A stretch of DNA of 42,266 nt from Novosphingobium sp. (lineage in GTDB: Bacteria > Pseudomonadota > Alphaproteobacteria > Sphingomonadales > Sphingomonadaceae). The stretch covers positions 1 through 42,266 of the forward strand of contig JAPLPG010000244.1 of NCBI GenBank assembly GCA_026400375.1, given 5' to 3'. The translations under genes were made by a program, and so were the position numbers. Below the pieces are notes generated by a model. The model was not told the origin of the DNA. It ran no database searches and was given only the letters and a program-made list of their open reading frames with translations. Each line of letters starts with the position of its first letter. Positions within the stretch are counted from its first letter, which is position 1. Shown in pieces: positions 33,583 to 41,524 of the stretch.

Positions 33583-36021
33583 TCAACGCCTCGCAAGATA
33601 ATCGGTAACCAGATGTCCGATCTTTGACTGATGATCAGATACCTTTTGGTGGAGATCATTTCCGCCCACGGCGGAATTGCCGAAGTCGGCCCCGCTGATT
33701 TCGGCAGTCCCAACTCTCGCTGCGGCCATCGTCGCTGCCGTAGTCAGCAAGGCTTGCTGACCAGTCGCGATTTGATCCAGCCGCGCGCCAATTTCACGTG
33801 TTGCTCCATAAATCGATGTCTGCATGCTGTTGGCGCGGCCAAGCTCGTTAACGACCATTCGCAATTGTCGTTCCTGAGGGGAATCTCCATCATGGCTGGA
33901 AAAGAGCCGGAGGACCGAGCCGATGATTGGCGTCTTAGCCAGCCTGAAACGGCGGATCGCCCGGTCTAGACCGGCCACACCTGGCACAAAGTTCTGCCCT
34001 TCGTTCGAACGCCGAAGCTGCTTCAGGATTTCCAGCTTGTGCGTGCCCGTGCGCAGGCGCGCAAGGTAATAGGCCCGCCCCTCGGGGTCGGGTTCCCGTC
34101 CCAACACCGCCTGATAGGCGATCTCGATGAATTCGGCATCGTGTGGCGCAAGAAGCGCTGGTACTGTCGTTATCGCACCGTGATCCGCGGCCATCTCAAA
34201 ACCCTTGTCGTTGCTATTCCCCTCTGCCGTCAATCCGGCATCAGCAAGGGGCAATTCCGTCCATTCTGGCGCCAGCGGTGCCGGTGCCGACAGCCCGAGG
34301 CGCCATGCGGTTATGGCTTCGTCGTGCGCCCGCAGGGCCTCTTCAGGCCTGCGCCCGGCCATGCGGGCCAGCGTCGTCGCCAGTTTGCGCGGCCAGCCTG
34401 CCAGCCCGTCCGGCGGCCCCTCAAGCAGTTGCGCGGCGGTTGCCAGCCGGGTTTCGGCGATGACGATCTGCTCGCGAAGTCGATCCGTTTCGGCCTGAAA
34501 CGCCAGGGCCTGCGCCTCGCCTTCAGCAAGAGCCGCCGCGCGCGCCGCATCGGCAGCGGCCCAGGCCTCCTCGCGCCGGGCAACCTCCGTCCGGATCTGC
34601 GCGATCGTGGCGTTAAGCCCGCCGATCTGCGCCTCCCCTTCAGCAAGGGCCGCCCCCCGCGCCGCATCGGCAGCGGCCCAGGCCTCCTCGCGCCGGGCAG
34701 CCTCCGCCCGGATCTGCGCGACCGTGGCGGTCAGACCGGCGATCTGCATGTCGCGGTCGCGAAGTGTCGCGCCAAGCTCCGCCTCGGCGGCCAGCCACGC
34801 GGCGTGGCGCGCTGCCATGTCCGAGCGGGCTTGCGCAATCTCCCCGGTCAGCGCGGTCACGCGGGCCTGCAGCGCTTCGCTCGTCCATTCGGCCTGCGCC
34901 AGTGCGAGGGCATGTTCGCCCGAAAGTGTTGCGGTCTGCACCCGCACATCGGCAAGGCTAGCGCGGGCGGCATCGCGCGCCTCTTCGGCAACGGTGATCC
35001 GGTCTTGCAGTTCGCGGCGCTGGGCAGCCGCGGTCAGCGCCTGGGCCGCAAGATATTCCGCCTGCGCGGCAAGCTGGTCCTCCATCCGGGCCGCGTCGCG
35101 CGACAAGGCGCGTAACTCTTCCAGGCCGGCCTGCTCTGCTGCAGTCGCCTTGGCCAGAGCGACTTCGCGCGCAGCAAGCCTGCCTTCCAGATCGGTGCGG
35201 AGCGCAGCCTCCTGTGCTTCGGCCCGGGCCTGTTGATCGGCAAGGGCCGTCTCAAGCTGCGCTGCCCCCTGCCGGCGGGTCTCTTCGACCTCCGCCACCT
35301 TTTCGGCAGCAACCCTGCCGGCCGAGAAGTGCGAGATCGCCACCTGGAAGCCATCGAAGACGTTGGGCGCGAGCGCCAGCGCCTCACCCCGCCCGGCGTG
35401 CGCCTCGTGAATGAAGTATCGGCTCAGTCCGTCGAACAGCACGTCCCGATAGCCGCGTGACAGCACCAGATCGTACCACGCATGATGCGCAGGGATCTGG
35501 GTCGAAGGGGCGGTCGCCTCGATCACCAGCGCGGCAGGCCGCGCCGGATGATCGCCCCAGCTTCGCAGGACGTCGGCTTCCATGCCTTCGACGTCAACCT
35601 TCAGCCAGTGGATCGGATCCTTGCCGGCCATGTCGAGAACGGCTGCCAAAGTGACGGTCGGCACCCAAATTTCCTGATGCTGCCAGCCGCTTTCCTTGTG
35701 GCGATCAGCCAGTTGGGTGACGCCCGTGGACAGGCCCGTCCCGGAAATCTCGAAGAACGAGATCGGCCCAGGGTCGGTCGAGACCGCGGCCTGTATCACG
35801 ATTTCGTCGGGACGCGCCTCGCGCAGAGCCTCGGCATAGGTCGGCGTGGCTTCAACGTGGACGCCGCGCCATCCGGCCCGGTAAAACGCAAGGCTTACCG
35901 AATCCTGCACCGGGTCCTGTGCGCCGATGTCGATATAGCGGCCTTGCGCGATGTCCGAAAATGCACGCCACAGCCTGACATCCTCGAAATTCTGCGCAAA
36001 GCTGACAAAGGGCTCGTTCAT
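33583..36021 (-). CDS. FkbM methyltransferase-coiled coil-DUF4214 protein (possible chain capper/ruler)
   Basis: An 812-residue protein with three parts. Residues ~1-215 are an FkbM-family SAM methyltransferase (YIDIGAQDP 29-37, VHVEATP, KVDVEGMEADVLRSWG 141-156). Residues ~236-530 are a long Ala/Glu/Arg/Gln-rich coiled coil including two 39-residue tandem repeats. Residues ~628-680 match DUF4214 (FIEIAYQAVLGREPDPEGR, YYLARLRTG), found in many surface-glycan proteins. The ~100-residue tail has another amphipathic stretch. A methyltransferase tied to a long coiled coil, next to kpsMT, recalls WbdD, which caps and measures an O-antigen chain; WbdD's methyltransferase and kinase are different, so this is analogy only. 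ATG overlaps the stop of the preceding GT. Confidence 0.85.
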   Translation of the reverse strand: MNEPFVSFAQNFEDVRLWRAFSDIAQGRYIDIGAQDPVQDSVSLAFYRAGWRGVHVEATPTYAEALREARPDEIVIQAAVSTDPGPISFFEISGTGLSTGVTQLADRHKESGWQHQEIWVPTVTLAAVLDMAGKDPIHWLKVDVEGMEADVLRSWGDHPARPAALVIEATAPSTQIPAHHAWYDLVLSRGYRDVLFDGLSRYFIHEAHAGRGEALALAPNVFDGFQVAISHFSAGRVAAEKVAEVEETRRQGAAQLETALADQQARAEAQEAALRTDLEGRLAAREVALAKATAAEQAGLEELRALSRDAARMEDQLAAQAEYLAAQALTAAAQRRELQDRITVAEEARDAARASLADVRVQTATLSGEHALALAQAEWTSEALQARVTALTGEIAQARSDMAARHAAWLAAEAELGATLRDRDMQIAGLTATVAQIRAEAARREEAWAAADAARGAALAEGEAQIGGLNATIAQIRTEVARREEAWAAADAARAAALAEGEAQALAFQAETDRLREQIVIAETRLATAAQLLEGPPDGLAGWPRKLATTLARMAGRRPEEALRAHDEAITAWRLGLSAPAPLAPEWTELPLADAGLTAEGNSNDKGFEMAADHGAITTVPALLAPHDAEFIEIAYQAVLGREPDPEGRAYYLARLRTGTHKLEILKQLRRSNEGQNFVPGVAGLDRAIRRFRLAKTPIIGSVLRLFSSHDGDSPQERQLRMVVNELGRANSMQTSIYGATREIGARLDQIATGQQALLTTAATMAAARVGTAEISGADFGNSAVGGNDLHQKVSDHQSKIGHLVTDYLARR
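34510..34743 (-). repeat. Two tandem 117-bp repeats encoding 39-residue coiled-coil units
   Basis: The two copies encode residues 427-465 and 466-504 of the FkbM/coiled-coil protein. They share AARREEAWAAADAARGAALA or near-identical residues and differ at only a handful of positions. The period is 117 bp (for example GGCCTCCTCGCG at 34564 and 34681). An in-frame repeat like this can expand or contract by recombination without breaking the frame. Confidence 0.85.
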
Positions 36022-37289
36022 CAGGAGGCATTCCGTGGATCGGGTTCGAGACCGAGATGGGCCAGGATCATTGCACCACTGGTTTCCCAGCGAGGCAACG
36101 TGGAAATCATCTCACTGGTCGGAATCCGCGGATTTGCCAGCCATTGGCGGACCGATTGGCCAAGAGCAGCCGGTGCATCGTCATCGAAGTAATCAAACAG
36201 GTCTCCGCCAACTTCGCGGAAGACAGGAATGTCACGCGCAAGAACCGGCATGCCGTGCGCCAGCGCTTCGATCAGCGGCAGCCCGAAACCCTCGGCAAGC
36301 GAGGCACCGACAAGACCTGCACACTCGCGATAAAGCCCGGACAGGACATCGTCGCTGGCCTGCTCGATCCACATCAGTCGTTTGCCGAATTCGGGATGCG
36401 TCCGGATCTGCTGCTGCAGCGACTCGGTCTTCCAGCCCGCACGCCCGACGATGACCAGGGCGATGTTTCCGTCGGGTTCGGCCTGCCACAAGTGGTCGAA
36501 CGCGGCCAGCAGGTGGTCATGGCCCTTGCGCGGCTCGATCGTGCCGACGGCAAGCGCCGTGCGCCACCCGCGAACCCAGGCGATCAGATCGGGGAAATCG
36601 CCCGGGACGCCCTTGCTGGGAAAACTCGCAGCCAGATCCGCCCCGAGTGGCGTGGTCACGATTGCCGGCGGCGACTTCGCCCCGAAAGCATCGAGATGCC
36701 GTGCCAGGTCCTGCGCTGTTGCATTGGAAATGCACAGGCAGCGATCGGCCCGACGCGCGAGTACCCTGAACCAGCGCCGGAAATTCCGGCCGAGCCGCCG
36801 GGAGAACCAGGCGGGATGGCTCAACGGGAGGAGATCATAGACCATGATGTTGATCGAGACGCCCGCCCGTTGCCATTGGCGCAGGCGACCTTCGAGCAGG
36901 GGCAGCGTGTGGGCGGCCAGATCGAGACCGAGAAACACATCGCCTTGCGCCACCGCGACGGGCTGCAACCCGTCCTTGCGGCTGGCCGCATTGATGACAC
37001 GTCCATCGGGGGTAAACGCTGCCTTGCAGAAACCATGATTGCGCGTGGCAAACACCGGCTGCACGATCACGCCGGCAAGTCTCTCTGCAACCAGTTGCCC
37101 CAGGATCGCGCGGACCACCCGCTGTATCCCGGTGCGGACATCGGCCCTGACGATCGTCGACACGTCTACCAGCAGCTGGCGCCTGCCGGGATGGTCGGTA
37201 CGTTCGAAATGGTACTTGTGCGAATGCAGCCGGCGGCGCAGCGATCCTGTCAACGAGGCTGGTGAGGGCGGCAACACGGCGGCCGTCAC
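36021..37289 (-). CDS. Glycosyltransferase, GT4-type, related to the second module of the 31072 gene
   Basis: A 422-residue GT-B enzyme. It has LLVDVSTIVRADVRTGIQR, GDVFLGLDLAAHTLPLLEG and MVYDLLPLSHPAWFSRR on the acceptor side, then AVGTIEPRKGHDHLLAAFDH, LVIVGRAGWKTESLQQQI and SLAEGFGLPLIEALAHGMPV on the donor side (EX7E intact). Shared phrases (TGIQRVVR, GDVFLGLDL, YDxLPL, GTIEPRK) show close kinship with residues ~445-836 of the tandem enzyme. The GTG start overlaps the kpsT stop, so translation is coupled to the transporter. It is probably a chain-extending or adaptor transferase. Confidence 0.9.
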   Translation of the reverse strand: MTAAVLPPSPASLTGSLRRRLHSHKYHFERTDHPGRRQLLVDVSTIVRADVRTGIQRVVRAILGQLVAERLAGVIVQPVFATRNHGFCKAAFTPDGRVINAASRKDGLQPVAVAQGDVFLGLDLAAHTLPLLEGRLRQWQRAGVSINIMVYDLLPLSHPAWFSRRLGRNFRRWFRVLARRADRCLCISNATAQDLARHLDAFGAKSPPAIVTTPLGADLAASFPSKGVPGDFPDLIAWVRGWRTALAVGTIEPRKGHDHLLAAFDHLWQAEPDGNIALVIVGRAGWKTESLQQQIRTHPEFGKRLMWIEQASDDVLSGLYRECAGLVGASLAEGFGLPLIEALAHGMPVLARDIPVFREVGGDLFDYFDDDAPAALGQSVRQWLANPRIPTSEMISTLPRWETSGAMILAHLGLEPDPRNAS

Positions 37290-37939
37290 TTCATCGATGC
37301 GGAATAGACGTCGTAGGCTTCATCGACTGAATCGAAATGCCAGAGCACGCCCTTGAGCAGCACGGCGGCGCGCTGGCAATGCTCGCGGATGTAGCCTGCA
37401 TCGTGGGAAACGATGATCTTGGCTCTGTCGGACCGCTTTTCGAACAATTCCTCGTGGCACTTTGTCTGAAAGCGGCTGTCCCCGACGGCCACGATCTCGT
37501 CGATGAGATAGCAATCGAATTCGACCACCATCGAGCTGGCAAAGGCAAGCCGGGCGCGCATGCCGGAAGAATAGGTGCGCACAGGCTCGTGCAGGTATTT
37601 GCCCAGTTCGGTGAATGCCTCGACGTAGGGCATGCTCGCGTCAGGATCGACACCGTAGATGCGGCAGATGAAGCGGACATTGTCTGCCCCGGTCAGGGCC
37701 GACTGGAAGCCGCCCGCAAAGGCGAGAGGCCATGAAATGCTCATGGTCTGCGTGACGGTGCCCTGGTCCGGCTGCTCCACCCCGCCGATGATACGCAGCA
37801 GCGTGGATTTGCCAGCACCGTTGCGCCCGAGTATCCCGATGGAATCGCCGCGATCGACTTTCAGATCGACGTTTTCGAGGATCTGGCTTGGCCCGGACGA
37901 CGTGGCGTAGGCTTTGCGGACCCCTTGGAGCGCGATCAT
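37286..37939 (-). CDS. kpsT: Capsule ABC transporter ATP-binding protein
   Basis: A 217-residue ATPase, the normal KpsT length. Walker A is GRNGAGKST (38-46), the signature is YSSGMRARLAFA (123-134), Walker B CYLIDE (143-148) and the switch His is in VSHD (177-180). There is no extra C-terminal domain of the Wzt carbohydrate-binding kind, so export should not depend on transporter recognition of a chain cap, unlike E. coli O9a. The ATG overlaps the kpsM stop (ATGA). With KpsM it moves the lipid-linked polysaccharide across the inner membrane. Confidence 0.94.
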   Translation of the reverse strand: MIALQGVRKAYATSSGPSQILENVDLKVDRGDSIGILGRNGAGKSTLLRIIGGVEQPDQGTVTQTMSISWPLAFAGGFQSALTGADNVRFICRIYGVDPDASMPYVEAFTELGKYLHEPVRTYSSGMRARLAFASSMVVEFDCYLIDEIVAVGDSRFQTKCHEELFEKRSDRAKIIVSHDAGYIREHCQRAAVLLKGVLWHFDSVDEAYDVYSASMK

Positions 37940-38724
37940 TCGGGGCGCACTTCGCGCGATACGACGCGCAGCCGGAGCAGGCCGGCCACGGTAAGACCGG
38001 CGTTCCATAAAGCCATGTAGCCAATGTCGTAATGGGCGCGGATGGCGGAGCCGAAATATCCCTCGCGCAGCAATTCCACGCCGTGGACCATTGGGAGAAA
38101 CAACGCATATTCCTGTGCAGCGGTCGGCAGACCATCGACCAGGAACGCTGCGCCCGACAGGGGAAACAGGATGTAGGCAGCAGGGTGCCAGAACTTTTCG
38201 ACGAGTTCGCTGCTGGCTGACAGCGCCCCGAGAAAGATCGCCAGCGAAGCGCCGAACCACGACAGCATGACCCATCCAAGCGCCACTTTCACGGCGTCTT
38301 CAGGGGGTTTGAGCCATTCGAGACCCCAGAAGAACAGGACCAGGACAACGAACGAGATCGTCGTGCCGACCGCTTCGAGCAGGATGCGCGACAGGAACAC
38401 GTCGATCAGGCGGACATTGCGGTGATGCAGCAGCGGCAGGTTCGGCTCTATCGCCGAAATGCAGCGGGACGGCATCGAACGCCACAGCAGCACGCTGGAA
38501 TACCCGGTGATGGCAAAGGCCACGATCGGTATGGCAGACAGGTGATGCGCGCCCGACAGCGACCACAACGTGGTAACGCCCAGCGTGAACAGCATCGGCT
38601 CGGCGAAAAGCCACAGGAAGCCGATGTTGTGGCGGCCATAGCGGGTGAGGATTTCGCGCATCAACAATGCGCCGATCACGCGGCGCTGGATTATCCAGGA
38701 GTTGGCGAGCGAGTCTTGCATCAT
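37936..38724 (-). CDS. kpsM: Capsule ABC transporter permease
   Basis: A ~262-residue ABC-2-type permease with about six membrane spans. The N-terminal SWIIQRRVIGALLMREILTR with RYGRHNIGFLWLFAEPMLF is typical of KpsM/Wzm proteins, followed by FAITGYSSVLLWRS, SFVVLVLFFWGLEWL and HPAAYILFPLSGAAFLVDGLP. The start is one of two adjacent ATGs (38724 or 38721); 38724 overlaps the kpsE stop in an ATGA. It is the membrane partner of KpsT. Confidence 0.94.
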   Translation of the reverse strand: MMQDSLANSWIIQRRVIGALLMREILTRYGRHNIGFLWLFAEPMLFTLGVTTLWSLSGAHHLSAIPIVAFAITGYSSVLLWRSMPSRCISAIEPNLPLLHHRNVRLIDVFLSRILLEAVGTTISFVVLVLFFWGLEWLKPPEDAVKVALGWVMLSWFGASLAIFLGALSASSELVEKFWHPAAYILFPLSGAAFLVDGLPTAAQEYALFLPMVHGVELLREGYFGSAIRAHYDIGYMALWNAGLTVAGLLRLRVVSREVRPE

Positions 38725-39920
38725 CAGGCGCGGTGTTCGCGTACGCCTGCCAGCAGCATCACCAGAATGGCCCATGCCACAAGGCTGACGACGAGCGTGG
38801 CCAGCACGCCGCGCAGCCGCCGCGGCTCCATCGCCTTGTCCGGCTTGCTGGGTTCGGCAATGCGTTCGACATAGGCGCGCTGACGGCGGGCTTCATTCTT
38901 GGCGTCCTGCAACGCGGCGAGCGACGCGCCCAGCTGCTTGTCGGAAAATTCGCGCTGCAGCTGCAGGCGCTGGAACTTTACCGCCGTCGCCGAAAGCGAA
39001 CGCGAGTTGCCGGCGACCTCGCCAAGCTGTTCGTCGATCGCCTTCTTCAGCCCATCGATGCGGAGGCGGAGCGTGGGGATCTGCGGGTTCTGCCCACCGA
39101 TGGCCGACATCTGCAGCAGTTGCATGCGGGCGCCGATCAGTTCGTCCTGCAGCTTGGAGATCATCTGCAACTGCACCGTCGCCTGACGCTCGGGATCGAT
39201 CACGCCCACCTGGTTGCGATAGGCAGCGAGCGCCTCGGCGGCAGCGCGCGACTGGACCTGTGCCTCGTCCACTTCGCGCTGGGCGTTGCGCACCATGTCG
39301 GACTGGCCACGGTCGTTCAGCTGGTTGACGAGGCCTTCGGCCTGTTCGAGCAGGCGGCGGTTGATCTGCTGCGAAGCCTGGGGATCGAACGCCTTGACGG
39401 TCAAGGTCGTGATGCCGGTTTCGCTGTCGAACTTAATCGCGACCTTTTCCTCGTAATAGCGGTACAGCTCTTCGAACGATCCCGACCAGCCCATCGGATC
39501 GAAGCGATTGAAGATCGAAATCGAAGGCGCGCTCCACGCGCGGCGGGCAAAGCCATCGCGGTCGAGCGATTGGAGGGCATCGCGTGACTGGATGTACCCC
39601 TGTGCAGCGCGAACCTCGTCGCTGGCGGTGCTGAATCCGGCCGAGGCGAGGACAACGCCAAGGCCCGTCCGTGCCGGACGATCGGGGCTGCGGACGACGA
39701 AGCGGCTTTCCGAAATGTAGACGTCGGACACCAGGATGCCGAAATAGACCGTGCTGATTGCCGTGGGCAGGAGGACCACGAACCAGAACAACGGCCCGAG
39801 CTTGCGCAGCTTGCGGGCCATGGCGGCAAACACCCCTGCGGGCCGAGCCGACGAGGACGACAGCGGATCGTTCAGGATCACCTGGTCCGTATGGTGAACT
39901 GCTTCAATTCCTTGCGACAC
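38724..39920 (-). CDS. kpsE: Capsule export inner-membrane protein, KpsE/PCP-3 family
   Basis: A 398-residue polysaccharide co-polymerase-like protein. One membrane helix near the N-terminus (LFWFVVLLPTAISTVYFGIL, ~44-63) and one near the C-terminus (LATLVVSLVAWAILVMLLAG) enclose a large periplasmic region with coiled coils. YISESRFVVRSPDRP just after the first helix and NPQIPTLRLRIDGLKKAI are typical of KpsE/CtrB/BexC. It bridges KpsMT and KpsD across the periplasm. The start is GTG 39920, with no obvious ribosome site. The 169-bp gap to kpsD upstream holds no recognised gene; an internal promoter is possible. Confidence 0.92.
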   Translation of the reverse strand: MSQGIEAVHHTDQVILNDPLSSSSARPAGVFAAMARKLRKLGPLFWFVVLLPTAISTVYFGILVSDVYISESRFVVRSPDRPARTGLGVVLASAGFSTASDEVRAAQGYIQSRDALQSLDRDGFARRAWSAPSISIFNRFDPMGWSGSFEELYRYYEEKVAIKFDSETGITTLTVKAFDPQASQQINRRLLEQAEGLVNQLNDRGQSDMVRNAQREVDEAQVQSRAAAEALAAYRNQVGVIDPERQATVQLQMISKLQDELIGARMQLLQMSAIGGQNPQIPTLRLRIDGLKKAIDEQLGEVAGNSRSLSATAVKFQRLQLQREFSDKQLGASLAALQDAKNEARRQRAYVERIAEPSKPDKAMEPRRLRGVLATLVVSLVAWAILVMLLAGVREHRA

Positions 39921-40089
39921 GGATAACTATCCTAACGAGACCAGAGCGCCGACGGTTTCAGACCGGAAACCACCGCGTACCTTGCCATTGCCATTCCGAC
40001 CGGGCGTCTTATCAACGCTCAACCATTCCATGACGGAAAATTCAACTGCAGACCGGACCAAACGTCGCGATCCATTCCGGAGCACTTCG

Positions 40090-41265
40090 TCAATTCTGCT
40101 GGATGACGGAGGTCACCGTGGCGACCGGCAGAATGGTCTGCGACACAATCCCGACAAAGCGTTGCAGTTCCGCCGTCGGCGAATTGGTGACGTAGATGAT
40201 GTCCCGGTCGCTCATCCTGAACTGTTGCGCCAGGAAATAGACCGCCGGATCCTTCAGGTCGAAGCTGTAGATGACCGGAACGCGCGGGCCGCCGGGAACT
40301 TCGGGATCTTCCCAGCGAAACAGGAACACGCCGCGCGGATTGGCCCGGCCATCCTGCAGGCCGCCGAACCGGCCGAGGGCCTGGGCCAGGGTGATGCCGA
40401 AAGCTTCGAACCGGATTTCGTCATTGCGCCCGGCAGCGCCGAGCACGGTGAAGCTGTAGGGCTGGTACAGCGCGGTGACGACATCGTCGCTGGCGAGGAC
40501 GACATTGTTTTCGGTACGTTCGATGATGTCCGACATCGCCATGCGATAGCTGCGGCCGCCGCGCGTGACCTGGATCGTCGTCAGGTTCACCGGAGCCTTC
40601 ACCCCGCCGACTTGCGCCAGCGCATCCAGCAGCCGTTCGCCGCGAGGGCTGAGCGGCAACCGCGCCGACTGATTGACTTCGCCGACCACGGTCACCGTCG
40701 ACGTGGCGTTGCGCACGAGACGTGCCGTTACCTGCGGGGCATTGGCCCGCCCGCGCAGACGGCGCGTGATGTCTGCCTCGATCTCGCGCAGGGAGCGGCC
40801 GGTGGCCGGCACCAGCCCGGCAAACGGCACCGGAATGACGCCGTCCTTGCCGACGAGCAATTCGGGAAGCGTGGTCGGCCGCGCCGTGCTGATGGCCGAA
40901 CCGATGCGGGTATCGGCTGCACCGGCGCCGAACAGGATCGCAGGCGGCGCCTCCCAGATCGTCACTTCAAGCGCATCGCCCGTGCCGACGACCGTGCCCA
41001 CCGGCCTTGCACCTGACAGGACATCGGCAAAGGCGGGCCAGGGTTCCGGCGTCTTCAGCTTCGTGGCCATGGCACCGCTGACTTCGACGACCTTGATGCT
41101 GCTGGCCGGCTGATCCGGCCCTGCCGGGACCGCTCCGGCATTGAGTATCGCGTTCCTGCCAGGCCCGTAGGGGTTGCACGCTGCCAACATGACCATTCCG
41201 GCGAGCGGCAGCACGCGGATTGAACGGAAGCGCAACCGCTGCGCGGGGGATCGGCAATCAGACAT
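40090..41265 (-). CDS. kpsD: Outer-membrane polysaccharide export lipoprotein, KpsD/Wza-like
   Basis: A 391-residue protein. The start at 41265 gives a lipoprotein signal with VLPLAGMVMLAAC (Cys30). The Poly_export domain has VVGTGDALEVTIWEAPP, LLVGKDGVIPVPFAGLVPA and SLREIEADITRRL; SLBB-like segments follow (VTVVGEVNQSARLPLSPRGE, SFTVLGAAGRNDEIRF, LAQALGRFGGLQDGRANPRG). It should form the outer-membrane outlet of the capsule machine. It is the first gene after a strong promoter at 41351-41379 and probably heads the ~14.7-kb operon ending at 26609. Confidence 0.92.
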   Translation of the reverse strand: MSDCRSPAQRLRFRSIRVLPLAGMVMLAACNPYGPGRNAILNAGAVPAGPDQPASSIKVVEVSGAMATKLKTPEPWPAFADVLSGARPVGTVVGTGDALEVTIWEAPPAILFGAGAADTRIGSAISTARPTTLPELLVGKDGVIPVPFAGLVPATGRSLREIEADITRRLRGRANAPQVTARLVRNATSTVTVVGEVNQSARLPLSPRGERLLDALAQVGGVKAPVNLTTIQVTRGGRSYRMAMSDIIERTENNVVLASDDVVTALYQPYSFTVLGAAGRNDEIRFEAFGITLAQALGRFGGLQDGRANPRGVFLFRWEDPEVPGGPRVPVIYSFDLKDPAVYFLAQQFRMSDRDIIYVTNSPTAELQRFVGIVSQTILPVATVTSVIQQN

Positions 41266-41350
41266 AGAGGGGCTTCTTATACAATCTCGGGCAAGCGCCC
41301 GCAGCGACACAACGCACAAAAGGCAGCGACCGGGCCGGTAACGGTGGCGC

Positions 41351-41379
41351 TGTTAGCGTGCCCTGTCCCGTCTTGTCAA
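41351..41379 (-). promoter_or_regulatory. Predicted promoter of the kpsD operon
   Basis: On the minus strand TTGACA (41379-41374) and CTAACA (41356-41351) are 17 bp apart. The expected start of transcription is near 41344, leaving a ~79-base leader to kpsD. This is the best -35/-10 pair seen in the capsule locus. Confidence 0.6.
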
Positions 41380-41524
41380 AACGAGTCACGCAGCAACATC
41401 CGTCAGAATCGACCAATTGCCGGCATCGATGTGTGACATACCGCACAGGGAACGGCCCGGTGCAGATATGCCATGGCAGGGCACCAAACGAGCAGAGGCC
41501 GGGCGATTGGCCTGGATCAGCTTC

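Noticed and set aside
36057-37265. A 402-codon plus-strand frame opposite the GT at 36021
   Set aside because: Shadow of a well-supported glycosyltransferase; no domain and no ribosome site.
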